Source: Chloranthus sessilifolius
Taxonomy: Eukaryota; Streptophyta; Magnoliopsida; Chloranthales; Chloranthaceae
DNA: 64,000 bases
Assembly: GCA_021018995.1 (NCBI GenBank)
Contig: CM037590.1
Location: forward strand, 105,587,097-105,651,096
Direction of reading: 5' to 3'
The notes under the pieces are model-generated. The model was given only the letters and a program-made list of their open reading frames with translations, did not search any database and was not told where the DNA came from. Both the position numbers and the translations under genes were made by a program. Shown here in pieces: positions 60,501 to 64,000 of the stretch. The stretch's first letter is position 1. Each line of letters opens with the position of its first letter.

Positions 60501-61110
60501 ATTGTGAAATAAAATTATTTCAAACACATTTTAAATTGGGTTTATTTTCTTGATATTATAAATTAATTACAACACAAGCCATGCAAAACCGGTAAACAAT
60601 ATATTATGTGTTCTATATAGGTTATCAAGTTTTAAGTTGAACAAATCAACTCCTCAAACTTCGAGGAATCAAATCTCCAAACTCTACAATAAAAAATCGC
60701 AATCTGAACAAATCTAGGCAATGCAGAGACAGGAAAGAGGTTGTGTGCGTGTGTGCGCACGTGTCAGGCCTAGTCATGCTACGATGCGGGTTACTGTTAA
60801 TACAAATGCATCAATAACTAAAGCATGTTAAATTGAACATGCTGGAAAAGTGTAACCATCCAACTCAACAACAGAAAAATTATATGACGTAACAAATAAG
60901 ATTGCAAATTACATGAAATTCGTATATACCTGAAATCAGTTCCTTTTTGCTTCCTTCAGACAACATACGAAACCATTGAACAGAACATTCGGAAATGTCC
61001 CGAGAACGATCTGAGGAAGGAATGATCCGTAAATATGAACCTAAAGTTTCAGACCCGTCTAATTCATAAAGATGGAATTTGTTTTCCACAAGCCGTTTGC
61101 TCAATGCCAG
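15604..61110 (-). CDS. SCAB: SCAB-type actin-binding protein gene, C-terminal half (six exons)
   Basis: SCAB proteins are plant-specific. They bind, bundle and stabilise actin filaments and, in Arabidopsis, influence stomatal closure. The known layout is an N-terminal actin-binding part, coiled coils and a C-terminal fused Ig-PH domain. Six minus-strand exons here (61110-60930, 49386-49270, 47390-47332, 39779-39645, 39402-39253, 15648-15604) join in frame (642 coding bases, then 14 codons and TAA) to 228 residues. Residues 1-7 end the coiled coil, about 8-104 form the Ig-like part (LYELDGSETLGSYLRI, KKELISGATKSVYAP) and about 105-228 the PH-like part (GLGSYVEALVRK, LCGVRGGGNAAAQALF, ERERNAAIMLARRFAFDCN), ending LAGPGDRAPLGT. 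All internal junctions are GT-AG and the frame is unbroken, so the gene looks functional. The N-terminal half lies beyond 64000. Introns here are 11.5, 1.9, 7.6, 0.24 and 23.6 kb and are full of mobile elements. The identification is from memory of the family. Confidence 0.88.
16128..16167. repeat. (GA)n microsatellite
   Basis: An uninterrupted run of about 20 GA units, in the last SCAB intron. Confidence 0.95.
16269..19306. repeat. Five-unit tandem array, ~0.6-kb unit with internal hairpin
   Basis: The block CTGGTGTATTCTTTACAATT (or a close variant) marks each unit, starting at about 16271, 16899, 17502, 18129 and 18731. Spacing is 628, 603, 627 and 602 bases, and the fifth unit ends near 19306. 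Units are very similar (few substitutions, short indels such as a missing AAGTTCTTGCACA in alternate units). Every unit contains an imperfect inverted repeat of about 90-120-bp arms; in unit 1 the arms are about 16513-16645 and 16678-16775. There is no coding capacity. Confidence 0.88.
19343..19370. repeat. (GT)n microsatellite
   Basis: GTGTGTGT tract next to the end of the 0.6-kb array. It is followed at about 19378-19405 by CTCTCCTGTGCAAGTAATGG, which is the inverse of the GCCGTTACTTGCACAGGAGA word found inside array units; this may mark an outer inverted terminus. Confidence 0.8.
19371..20461. other. Intronic stretch without a gene
   Basis: Only short chance frames. No repeat that I can name apart from the inverse terminus noted at 19378-19405. 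Confidence 0.4.
20462..20634 (-). repeat. 3' LTR of the copia element
   Basis: It is bounded by TG...CA (minus strand starts TGTTGG, ends TAATTATCA) and preceded by a purine-rich tract. It shares a central 60-bp block with the LTR at 31797-31982. Confidence 0.7.
20655..21264 (-). pseudogene. Copia RNase H and linker remnant
   Basis: Two overlapping frames cover the end of pol. The downstream one (21146-20655) reads [38 protein letters not shown] and QLADMLTKG, the typical copia RNase H signature with the SSAEAEY box and the terminal DxLTK box. The upstream one (21264-21016) reads MSKYIDSPMNIHLDAIYRI and RILRYLK-like text. A frameshift near 21060-21140 separates them, so no intact protein is made. 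Confidence 0.85.
21330..21806 (-). pseudogene. Copia reverse transcriptase remnant
   Basis: The frame contains MDVKNAFLHGDL, KLKKSIYGLKQSPRARF, the catalytic YVDDIII box and LGPLKYFLGIEV, the ordered motifs of a copia RT. Both YVDD aspartates and the first catalytic aspartate (MDVKNAF) are present. The frame breaks at each end, so it is a dead copy despite an intact core. Confidence 0.9.
21981..22172 (-). pseudogene. Copia pol segment between integrase and RT
   Basis: It reads ALSPPEWTKAMAQEMQALE, the conserved stretch that opens the copia RT domain. Frameshifts separate it from both neighbours. Confidence 0.8.
22374..23145 (-). pseudogene. Copia integrase remnant
   Basis: Fragments in order on the minus strand: FVSVIDDCTRHVPYT (to about 23100), YTPQQNGVAERKKGHMLEV and INRMPTPIL (22934-22695), and AARCIFVGYPPSQKGYKVYD (22655-22374). 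These are the D-D-E integrase core and its C-terminal part. The frames are interrupted by shifts and stops. Confidence 0.85.
23146..23773 (-). other. Upstream part of the copia element, poorly coding
   Basis: This is where gag and protease should lie, but no zinc knuckle or protease motif is visible. It contains a roughly 68-bp direct repeat (GGGTTACACAACCCACAATC at 23357 and a variant at 23425). Confidence 0.45.
23769..23773. other. Target duplication, left (AAATC)
   Basis: AAATC before the first LTR equals AAATC at 30991-30995 after the second LTR. It fixes the ends of the chromovirus. Confidence 0.8.
23900..24065. repeat. Short palindrome cluster in the 5' LTR
   Basis: GGTCGCCCAAGCGACC, TTCTCGCCTGGGTGAGAA and TTCTCGCCCGAGCGAGAA follow one another about 170-320 bp upstream of the TATA box. 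Each is a GC-rich inverted repeat with a 4-6-base centre. Confidence 0.85.
25310..25650. repeat. CGATCGATCG palindrome cluster
   Basis: At least six words such as TCGACCGATCGATCGATTTT and GAACCGATCGATCGGATTAG lie within 340 bp, with the AAAATCGATCG theme on both strands. Confidence 0.85.
25940..25972. repeat. (GT)n microsatellite
   Basis: A TGTGTGTG run inside the solo LTR. Confidence 0.85.
26385..27343 (-). mobile_element. Solo LTR of the chromovirus family, nested, minus strand
   Basis: Read on the minus strand it starts TGACGGGGATGCCGACATC, parallel to the chromovirus LTR start, has TATATAAGG (26950-26942), the shared GGTTTGGTGTGAGACCAAGG block and the AATTAATTTATTTAATTTCG end block. GTTTC is present on both sides (26380-26384 and 27344-27348). 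The last bases on the minus strand are GCGCCC instead of the expected CA. It is 959 bp long. Confidence 0.85.
27060..27215. repeat. TTCGATCGATCGAAAT palindrome cluster in the nested solo LTR
   Basis: Words such as TTTCGATCGATCGAAATTG and GTTCGATCGAAATTGAA recur about five times, at the position that holds GGTCGC-type palindromes in the sister LTRs. Confidence 0.85.
28256..28272 (+). other. Primer-binding site of the chromovirus
   Basis: TGGTATTAGAACCCTAG follows the 5' LTR by four bases. It resembles the initiator tRNA-Met site TGGTATCAGAGC, with two differences. Confidence 0.7.
28449..28763 (+). pseudogene. Gag remnant with zinc knuckle
   Basis: A 104-residue frame holds MDTCTIVDALRSIQATLV and a CCHC knuckle, CYKCHGFRHFAYHQC. 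Spacing is C-x2-C-x4-H-x5-C, one residue longer than the usual C-x2-C-x4-H-x4-C. The capsid-like part that normally precedes the knuckle is missing or very short. It is followed by an acidic stretch (EMEIEEVEES) and a stop. It is typical of the nucleocapsid end of gypsy gag. Confidence 0.7.
28764..29046 (+). repeat. Degenerate GAGTCGxxxGTGCACxxGAGTC repeats
   Basis: Phrases such as AGAGTCGGTTGTGCACGA, TAGAGTCGAGTGCACCTGAG and TAGAGTCAGTTGTGCACGAG recur at irregular spacing of about 50-130 bases. One frame reads a repeated LLVES/LVLVE-type theme, so it may be a decayed repetitive gag tail. Confidence 0.55.
29047..29739 (+). pseudogene. Integrase C-terminus and chromodomain-like remnant
   Basis: The text FKEFQIAEHVMVRVRPE, then after a stop the RTAKKFQTRIAGSFK and YVLELP words, then VSSTLNVEDLVPC, is the ordered C-terminal (GPY/F-type) end of plant gypsy integrases. 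From about 29506, EVIEKIMDDLVVFTRSGEF and GSTWVNKKEV resemble the chromodomain-like tail of chromoviruses (the 'Y..KW...S..TW' fold region). In-frame stops at 29254 and 29357 break it. Confidence 0.7.
29884..30990 (+). mobile_element. 3' LTR of the chromovirus, intact
   Basis: It starts TGGCGAGGACGCC, ends GTCCCGTGTCA, is 1107 bp long and is followed by the AAATC duplication. The TATA box (TATATAAGG) is at about 30344. It serves as the uninterrupted reference for the 5' copy. Confidence 0.85.
30018..30185. repeat. Short palindrome cluster in the 3' LTR
   Basis: TTCTCGCCTGGGCGGGAA and TCTCGCTCAGGCGAGA follow a GGTCGCCCAAG word, matching the cluster in the 5' LTR. Confidence 0.8.
31549..31982 (-). 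repeat. Tandemly duplicated 5' LTR region of the copia element
   Basis: A 209-bp period (TTGATTTATCGTGGATCGAG at about 31553 and 31762) repeats primer-binding-site flank plus LTR. The outer LTR (31797-31982) keeps TGGTATTAGAGCCCC (minus strand, about 31796-31782). The inner copy (about 31590-31735) has lost the core of that site (GAGCCCC runs into TCAGAGCC... TAACCC). GA runs and G runs lie between (31580-31625, 31825-31885). Confidence 0.7.
31823..31882. repeat. (GA)n and G-rich run
   Basis: GAGAGAGA for about 45 bases followed by G8AG7, inside the copia 5' LTR. Confidence 0.85.
31983..32126. other. Spacer between copia element and hAT element
   Basis: Short stretch without features except the hAT target duplication ATCCCAAG at 32119-32126. 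Confidence 0.5.
32600..32627. repeat. Poly-C run
   Basis: About 14 C residues near 32613-32626 in the hAT leader. Confidence 0.8.
32822..33545. repeat. Array of ACATGTGTCACATGT-type palindromes
   Basis: Over 720 bp the sequence is built almost wholly from ACATGTGACACATGT, TGTCACATGTAATTAATG, GGGGTATGTGACAC and ATGATGTGGGTCAC words on both strands. Nearly every 15-20-base word has its reverse complement nearby. The order of words is irregular, not a simple tandem unit. It sits between the left end and the BED reading frame of the hAT element. Confidence 0.9.
33622..36771 (+). pseudogene. hAT transposase, broken
   Basis: Segments in order: a BED-like region at 33622-33860 (DPIWQYGQAINGDKLRIEY, LKEHLAHIKGE, VPKEVREPIRA); a linker, then SPYFKSMIDTSAGAGPKVK at about 34340; a DUF659-like part at 34508-34720 (CDGWTGPTRKSLINFL, DYLFQLMDKVAEEVGE); a long decayed middle; an hATC dimerisation region at about 35635-35930 (FRKKHGSFGTRL, NWSTFSLIHMKIRNRL, LVYCHYNMRL); and a 217-residue acidic tail frame, 36118-36771 (DDDDDNDNDGGDVGG). 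The BED zinc-binding cysteines are absent: where C-x2-C is expected the frame reads Y-RL-Y. Stops lie near 33903, 34288, 34486, 34720 and 35780. The gene is dead. Confidence 0.85.
37020..37125. repeat. CGATACGTATCG subterminal palindromes of the hAT element
   Basis: ATCGATACGTATCGGACGATACGCCGATACG-type words repeat four times just inside the right end. Loose relatives (CGGACGATATC, ACCCGATACG) lie near the left end at 32138-32260. Transposase-binding subterminal repeats are usual in hAT elements. Confidence 0.75.
37148..38180. other. Intronic stretch with a MITE-like relic
   Basis: About 37267-37395 (CATATCATATGATTGCAATC ... TGATCAGAGATGTACACCATG) is similar to 38692-38810, which lies inside the element at 38459-38902, so it is probably a diverged relative. 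No gene is visible. Confidence 0.5.
38184..38415. mobile_element. Tourist-like MITE, 232 bp
   Basis: The ends GGCTGTGCTTGCATAGCTCT and (inverse) GGCTGCCTTTGGTATAGCTC match, and TAA is duplicated at 38181-38183 and 38416-38418, the PIF/Harbinger target. The interior is a run of inverted CCTGCTTTAGCAGG and AGAGCAGGG words. Confidence 0.8.
38459..38902. mobile_element. MITE with AAACACCAAAATGGTGTTT termini
   Basis: Left TTAAACACCAAAATGGTGTT (about 38500) and right AAACACCATTTTGGTGTTCA (about 38846) are inverse. Similarity extends outward through CGTCATTT/CGACATTT and AATTAATTAA. The ends are themselves palindromic. No coding capacity. Confidence 0.65.
39253..39402 (-). CDS. SCAB: SCAB exon: PH-like domain, middle
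   Basis: Fifty codons, phase 0 at both ends, beginning LCGVRGGGNAAAQALFLQAK and ending ARRFAFDCN. The acceptor is CAAG at about 39403 and the donor GTAAGT at 39252. The VRGGGNAA and ERERNAAIMLAR stretches are the most conserved words of SCAB proteins. If the donor is not used the frame ends after VSSSSF at 39232. Confidence 0.92.
39645..39779 (-). CDS. SCAB: SCAB exon: PH-like domain, first part
   Basis: Forty-five codons, VVVTQMNGQDYLSHSIHAF to SSAMQ, bounded by CCCAG and GTAATC. FHVGKMRIKLRKG is a typical PH-strand stretch of the family. The intron to the next exon is only 242 bp. Confidence 0.92.
39780..43159. other. Intron, left part, without a clear gene
   Basis: It contains a CGATACGGCATCGTTGATACC-type relic at about 39950-39985 (hAT-like subterminal text) and the candidate LTR at 41199-41408. 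Otherwise only chance frames. Confidence 0.45.
41199..41408 (+). mobile_element. Candidate short solo LTR (copia/TRIM-like)
   Basis: It starts TGTTGGATATAATG and ends CTCTCCCTAACA, with CTATATAAAAGG at about 41319 as a TATA box and a CT-rich tail. No clear 5-bp duplication (GAATG against TGATA), so this is a candidate only. Confidence 0.5.
43160..44936 (+). pseudogene. Endogenous pararetrovirus (caulimovirid) pol remnant
   Basis: Broken frames follow the caulimovirid order. A protease-side stretch lies at 43196-43420 (NFLLGNNF). RT is at 43594-44103, with FDCQSGYSQLKLD, AFSTPCEHYQWNVMP and VVYIDYIIVFSKT. A connection region (KKQLQSLLGLLNYGRNYL) is at 44104-44436. RNase H is at about 44460-44936 (DNCWGCVLKAI, VEHVKGSTNVLADFLSRD). 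Stops or shifts separate the pieces at about 43458, 43777, 44101 and 44434. The second aspartate of the RT YxDD box is replaced (YIDY), so the enzyme could not be active. No movement or coat protein is seen upstream. The word set matches caulimovirids rather than gypsy elements; the genus (petu- or florendovirus-like) is undecided. Confidence 0.85.
44937..45579 (+). pseudogene. Pararetrovirus viroplasmin-like (Cauli_VI) fragment, left arm
   Basis: The frame 44974-45171 contains FIRKTYLVLRGHQPGLYTS and WLACQKQV, the small RNA-binding fold found in caulimovirus viroplasmins and at the N-terminus of some RNases H. A second frame, 45257-45493, is lysine/leucine-rich and could be coiled coil (KILEKEQKLEKLQDSLNAL). 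It forms the left arm of an inverted repeat with 45615-46225. Confidence 0.75.
45615..46225 (-). pseudogene. Viroplasmin-like fragment, right (inverted) arm
   Basis: The minus-strand frame 46152-45940 contains FIRKTYVVLRGHYSGLYTS and WLTCQKHVTNF, a close copy of the left arm. It runs on a little further (SFSEAKSAFTLYQV) through sequence deleted in the left arm, so neither arm is simply derived from the other as it stands. Confidence 0.8.
46226..47331. other. Intron, right part
   Basis: AT-rich with chance frames only. Nothing recognisable. Confidence 0.4.
47332..47390 (-). CDS. SCAB: SCAB exon: GLGSYVEALVRK, Ig-PH junction
   Basis: Fifty-nine bases. It starts with two bases that complete the alanine codon split from the previous exon and reads PGLGSYVEALVRKHDTEFN. 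The acceptor is ACCAG and the donor GTATGC. The exon is short, but phase and the conserved word fit on both sides. Confidence 0.9.
47540..47860. repeat. GGTACGATATTGGTAT-type degenerate repeats
   Basis: Words such as ACCGGTATCATTCTGG, GGTATTGGTACCTATAC, ATAGGTATGATATTTG and AGGCACGATATTGG recur. They are like subterminal text of hAT-derived MITEs. Ends were not found. Confidence 0.4.
48289..48494. mobile_element. MITE with ~70-bp terminal inverted repeats
   Basis: The left end TTGTGAGGTTAGAATCGTCC and the inverse of the right end, TTGTGAGGTTAGCATCATCC, match. Pairing continues through AAGGGCCATTTTCGTAAAAT / AAGGGCATTTTTGTAAGATT. About 205 bp, no coding. Confidence 0.8.
48517..48574. repeat. 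(AT)n microsatellite, about 29 units
   Basis: Uninterrupted AT run ending at ATGCATGA. Confidence 0.95.
49270..49386 (-). CDS. SCAB: SCAB exon: Ig-like domain, second part
   Basis: One hundred and seventeen bases, coding (G)ATKSVYAPDPFDVGRFLEAE and ITTTGPLDP. It is bounded by GTAG and GTTTGT and is phase 1 on both sides. ATKSVYAP.PFDVGR is a signature word of SCAB proteins. A SINE lies 57 bp upstream of the acceptor. Confidence 0.93.
49444..49584 (+). mobile_element. Au-type SINE, 141 bp
   Basis: It has a pol III B-box-like GGTTCAAGTCC at about 49473, then GAGCAGCCACT, TGTACCCCTCAACCCATCCC and GGGACCAGCACTGGGTAATG, ending TTTC, in the order of the Au SINE family of plants. The 16-bp TAATAAATGATAGGAA is present unchanged at 49428-49443 and 49585-49600. 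The A box is weak. The element is antisense to SCAB. Confidence 0.85.
49940..50160. repeat. GATAC/GTATC-rich relic (hAT-MITE-like)
   Basis: ATAACGATACATTATC, AGGTATCGGTATCACC, GACGATACTGTCGATACATG and GCATCGGCCGATAAATA occur within 220 bp, like subterminal repeats of hAT-derived elements. Termini are not clear. Confidence 0.4.
50650..51298. repeat. Tandem duplication, 369-bp period
   Basis: ATCATGGGTCAAAATCTTGG at 50656 recurs at 51025, and both copies continue through CGATATATTGATTT and TAGCTATTTTTGTT. The second copy is cut by the LINE at 51299 and resumes at 57207 (TTCTTTTAAA ... GATTGTTATGCACAATTAGA to 57270). Confidence 0.85.
51396..51704 (-). pseudogene. LINE ORF2 C-terminal part (zinc-binding tail)
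   Basis: The frame reads DDQGRKRWKGIFFAVMSCRW and KEKNRRIFDQ, the typical end of plant L1 ORF2 after the zf-RVT region. It is out of frame with the RT part. Confidence 0.7.
52096..53682 (-). pseudogene. LINE ORF2 reverse transcriptase
   Basis: Three frames cover it. KNKSPGPDGFTMEFYSAFW (from 53682), FRPICLINCLCKILAKVLA, DMEKAYDPV and WGIRQGDPLS (to 53043), then RVISILQFADDTILF and ELPIRYLGLPLG (from 53046). The FADD box and the DMEKAYD aspartate are intact. A shift near 53407-53486 and another at 53043 break the frame. Confidence 0.9.
54373..54973 (-). pseudogene. LINE ORF2 endonuclease
   Basis: It starts MMMVLSWNVRGICDGDKRAG and has ITLQETKWGS and VDSVGTSGGILVAWDS, the apurinic-endonuclease-like signature of L1 ORF2. 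After a shift near 54540-54560 the second frame (54831-54373) ends FMDVPLTGSRFTWSN, also expected. The start Met is probably the original start of ORF2. Confidence 0.88.
55640..57256 (-). pseudogene. LINE ORF1 region (DUF4283-like)
   Basis: The clearest frame, 56875-56417, reads RWMGGVWIRLFGLPLHAWTS, EILKEIAEVCGGYILID and FARVLVCSDHWENIP, the DUF4283-like segment that precedes the knuckle in plant L1 ORF1. A frame at 57256-56906 (FSNPSIESVAKNIKDYWII) may be its N-terminus. Downstream 56338-55640 is low-complexity and shifted between frames. No zinc knuckle is visible. Confidence 0.7.
57350..57640. repeat. Tandem duplication, ~183-bp period
   Basis: ATAAATCAGCAATTCCGAGT at 57350 and ATAAATCATTATTCCAAGT at 57533 begin two similar stretches that both contain GGAGAAACTGGA-AGAGGAAG. 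Confidence 0.75.
58114..59165 (-). pseudogene. Second LINE ORF1 fragment
   Basis: Minus-strand frames contain VVAVKPIFLEFEGLF (59028-58837), LVEDLWITPSC / GGYWLKIYGSPLHAWT (58793-58373) and a tail with many polar residues. The W.K.YG.PLHAWT word is the same DUF4283-like core seen in the 56.4-56.9 kb ORF1, but the rest differs, so it is a separate element. Frames shift repeatedly. Its RT part is absent. Confidence 0.6.
59590..59860 (+). pseudogene. Copia RT fragment
   Basis: Broken frames read HSNHTMFVKKTNGK, then VYANDNIRTGDDTVRIQQI and LRQVFEITDLGPL, the part of a copia RT around the catalytic box. YVDD has become YAND. No LTRs were found. It is on the opposite strand to SCAB. Confidence 0.75.
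59861..60929. other. Intronic stretch without a gene
   Basis: AT-rich; a GTGTGCGTGTGTGCGCACGTG run lies at about 60742-60762. Nothing else recognised. Confidence 0.4.
60930..61110 (-). CDS. SCAB: SCAB exon: end of coiled coil and start of Ig-like domain
   Basis: Sixty codons plus one base. It reads LALSKRLVENKFHLYELDG, SETLGSYLRIIPSSDRSRD, ECSVQWFRMLSEGSKKELIS. The acceptor is CATAG and the donor GTATAT. ELA.SKR..EN..LYELDGSE is the conserved passage from coiled coil to Ig-like domain in SCAB proteins. The exon opens in phase 0, so a coding exon must lie upstream, and none is visible between here and 64000. Confidence 0.92.
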
Positions 61111-63055
61111 CTATGAAGAAGAAAGAAAGGAAACATAATTCAAATTTTCAATTATGAATAAAATATATGACCCCATTTGAGATATCATTTGATGTGTTCC
61201 ATTTAAAACAAAAAAAAAGGACCAAGGAGAAATCAATTAAAACTTCACATGCAAATATGCATCAAGAAATTGAAATTTTTGACAGCAGAAATAAGATGAG
61301 AAGTAAAGATGAGCCTACTATCCCAGTATCAACTGTATAAAGGAGGTCGATGATCCATACCTTAACACCAACCTTAGAAATTTTATTTTATACTTATATA
61401 GATTCATTATACTGCACATGCGTTGCATAATTGCAAATGTAGAACTTTTGAAATCAAAAGTTCATATCAATTGTTATTAATCCTTCTCATAATAATTAGA
61501 AAAAAATTAGGGTTTGAGTCTTTGAGATACAAAGCGTAATGACTTAATTATATTAATAATGCTACAAAATCAAATTAAAATGATTACACGTTCCTTGTAA
61601 TAATTTTATTTGCTTTAACAGCAGAAATCTCAAATTTAATGCTTTGACATGTGTCAAATTTCATCTACTATAAAAAAGAATCAGTTCAAACAATTATTAG
61701 GATCAGTAAAATATTTGGCAACAATTATCATAAATCTTTTAATAATTGGCCTATAAATGGTTGTGGTTTTACCAAATTACTTACTTTTAATTCATACTTG
61801 AAATCACTTGATCAAAAAATTCTATTTAACAGCTTGTGTGCAATGCCTGTACAGTTTTAATAGTTTAATTAAAGATTATCCTAGGTGGTGCATTTGATCA
61901 TCATTGATACCAATTTTCTAGAAAAGAGGATATAACTCAATTTTAATATATATTTGAATCATTAACTAATCCACTTCTAGATCCATGACACTAAATCAGT
62001 GAGTTAGCTGACTTTTGCTGGTGTAGGTATGTTACTCTTTGGCAAGCACTATTTTCACATCTTTGTCAGGCGGATCCTCATAAGCTGGCAAGAGTTCCGA
62101 ATTTAAGTTATTTGTTGACTCTATTATAGTTCAACAATGTCCGAAAATCATGGAGATGGGGTGCACAGCCAGATTCAAGGAACTTCTAATACAACCATTG
62201 TCACCACAGCTTTTAATGCACATGGTCTTGGTCCTTCAACACATTGACCAAACATGTTTCAAATTTCATGAAGTGCTTGGCGACATGCATCTAAGACTTT
62301 TGATACTTGAAGGTAGTGTTCAAGGTTTTAAATCTCGATTTCTGAAAGGGATATCAATCGACTAGACCAAAATATAATCGAGTTCAGTACGACTCAGCTC
62401 AGTCTATATGATATGGCCAAGTCGCCCCTTTAACGCATACAACTCGGCCAATTCATACTTGAATAGACTTCGTTTTGGTTTATTACAAATCAACTCAACC
62501 GAGCTTTTGAAACTTCAGTAATGCATCATCTTCCACTCCAATACAGCCACATATCTCCTGTTCAGTTATGCATGTTTTTGTTCCTTTCAAATCTCAACGT
62601 GCCAGAGTCTTGACTTTGGGACAGCCAATACAAGATTGGTAAGCCTAATTTTGTGTCTTCCCGTGCACATTATTCATGACTCAATAGAGTGAAACATAGC
62701 AATCGTAATGCAAGGAAAATGTGTAATCTTCCCTCTTTGCGTTTCCTCTCTTGTTTTGCTTACCCCATTTTCTTTCCCTATCATTGTGTCTTTTACAATC
62801 AATGGACAAGAATGATGATTTGTCGGGGAACTAACTCCCAGGATTATACCACTTCGGCCAACAAGATTTCTTCATTGCAATTCTTCTCCTATGAGTAATT
62901 TTTTAGGCCAACAAGATTTTTTTCATTGCAATACACTAAGGGTAATTTTGGAGATTCAGAATCTAGACAGCGTAACCAATTTGGGAATGTCTTTTTTCTT
63001 ACTAGGCTTTGCTACATTTATTTTACAATGTTGATAGTAGGGTTTTGATGGGGAC
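61111..63055. other. Probably further SCAB intron, no exon seen
   Basis: I searched the minus strand for the coiled-coil exon that should precede and found none. A 26-bp direct duplication, GGCCAACAAGATTTCTTCATTGCAAT-like, lies at about 62856 and 62907. Confidence 0.45.
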
Positions 63056-63988
63056 ATCAAGATCAAGAGCATTGGATTTGAGCCGCAACAGATTTTCCAG
63101 CATAAGAAACGACGTAAGAAGTGATGGAAAAGTGGCCTTGAAGAGCGACAAATAGGCTCACTACCTATTTCCGCTCGAGCGATTACTATCCCCGCTCAAG
63201 CGAGATCATTTCAGAAAAACAGGATAGCTTTCGGCCATAGATCGATCGAGCGACCCATCAACAAGCGCAAGAGATTTGTTTCAGTTACAGGTCACTCGAG
63301 CGAGTCAACATCGAGCTTTGACGTTTTAGCACTTTTCCTAGGTTTTCTTTTGAGTCAAATGTAATCATTTTAGGGTAGTTTAGTATTTTTTCTGCTTTAG
63401 GGTTTTTTTCTTTTGAGGCCTACTATATAAGGTTATTATAAGCATTGTAAAGAGATAATTGATTATTAATGAAAAAAGGCTATTTGCTTAAAGCTTGAGA
63501 TGAGCTTTCACGGAGAGTAATTCTTCTTTTGTGGGAGGGTTTGGTGTGAGGCCAAGGGTGCGTTGCCCACAAAATCTTAATTTTCTTTATCTTTATTCCC
63601 CTATTTTCTTACTGATCTCTCGAACCCATTTTACCTTTTGTTTGATCATTCATAAATTCAAAAACCCTATTTTCATCTAAACCGTTGGATCAGTCTGATT
63701 CAACAAGCCCTAGAAAGATCTAGCGATTTCACTTTGGATCTACAAACGAACGCCCTAATCTGGAAGATGCTAGAGTTCTATCTCTAGGATCACCCCTTCC
63801 ACGAAACTAATGGGACTCGCACATCGGACTAGACCCTAGCCGAATCTTGCACGATAAATCAAATGGAAATCTACGAAAGTCTAAGGTATCGAGATACTTT
63901 TGAGATTTTTGTTTAATTAATTAGTTTAATTTCGGCCAACCAGCATTTCATCATAGTTCACGCCGTTTAGGGTCGTTGTCCCGCATCA
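63056..63988 (+). mobile_element. LTR of the chromovirus family, probably solo
   Basis: It starts TGATGGGGACATCAAGATC and ends GTCCCGCATCA, with TATATAAGG at about 63424 and the GGTTTGGTGTGAGGCCAAGGG block at about 63540. The flanks GGTTT (63051-63055) and GGTTC (63989-63993) agree at 4 of 5 bases, like a decayed target duplication, and no primer-binding site follows, so it is probably solo. Only 12 bases are visible beyond it. Confidence 0.78.
63168..63320. repeat. Short palindrome cluster in the solo LTR
   Basis: CCGCTCGAGCGATT, CCGCTCAAGCGAGAT, GATCGATCGAGCGACC and CACTCGAGCGAGTC lie 110-260 bp upstream of the TATA box, in the same place as the clusters of the sister LTRs but with different words. 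Confidence 0.8.
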
Positions 63989-64000
63989 GGTTCTCAACGA

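Overview
The window is nuclear DNA of a flowering plant with a large, transposon-rich genome. The signs are spliced genes with GT-AG introns of up to 23.6 kb, Ty1/copia, Ty3/gypsy, L1-type LINE, Au-type SINE and hAT elements, and an endogenous caulimovirid fragment. Species and lineage cannot be read from the sequence; a magnoliid or other early-diverging angiosperm is only a guess.

The one host gene I can name is on the minus strand. It is a SCAB-type gene (stomatal closure-related actin-binding protein), recognised from six exons at 61110-60930, 49386-49270, 47390-47332, 39779-39645, 39402-39253 and 15648-15604. They splice in frame to 228 residues, the C-terminal Ig-PH half of the protein, with no stop before the natural end. 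The N-terminal half lies beyond position 64000. The gene therefore covers more than 45 kb here, and most of what lies between 15.6 and 61.1 kb is its introns.

Layout. 1-0.7 kb: 3' exon(s) of an unrecognised plus-strand gene. 0.7-15.3 kb: non-coding DNA, including two tandem LTR-PBS-leader units of a Tat/Ogre-like gypsy element (6.7-11.0 kb), a 1.6-kb element with terminal inverted repeats (11.8-13.4 kb) and a tandem pair of MITEs inside a TA microsatellite (13.6-14.3 kb). 15.6-39.25 kb (last SCAB intron): a 0.6-kb tandem array (16.3-19.3 kb); a copia element (20.5-32.0 kb) carrying a gutted chromovirus (23.8-31.0 kb), whose 5' LTR holds a solo LTR (24.7-28.1 kb), which holds another solo LTR (26.4-27.3 kb); a decayed 5.0-kb hAT transposon (32.1-37.1 kb); and MITEs. 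39.8-47.3 kb (intron): endogenous pararetrovirus remains ending in a 1.3-kb inverted repeat. 47.4-49.3 kb (intron): a MITE and an AT microsatellite. 49.4-60.9 kb (intron): a SINE with a perfect 16-bp target duplication, a 5.9-kb L1-type LINE, a second LINE ORF1 fragment and a copia RT fragment. 61.1-64 kb: further sequence probably intronic, with a fourth LTR of the chromovirus family.

Two themes stand out. First, elements are nested with readable target-site duplications (AAATC, TCACA, GTTTC, ATCCCAAG, a 16-mer), so the order of insertions can be reconstructed. Second, unrelated elements carry clusters of short palindromes, often just upstream of an LTR TATA box, and two intronic structures (the pararetrovirus inverted repeat and the hairpin-bearing 0.6-kb array) would fold in the SCAB pre-mRNA. 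Nothing here was tested by database search; family names rest on motif recognition.
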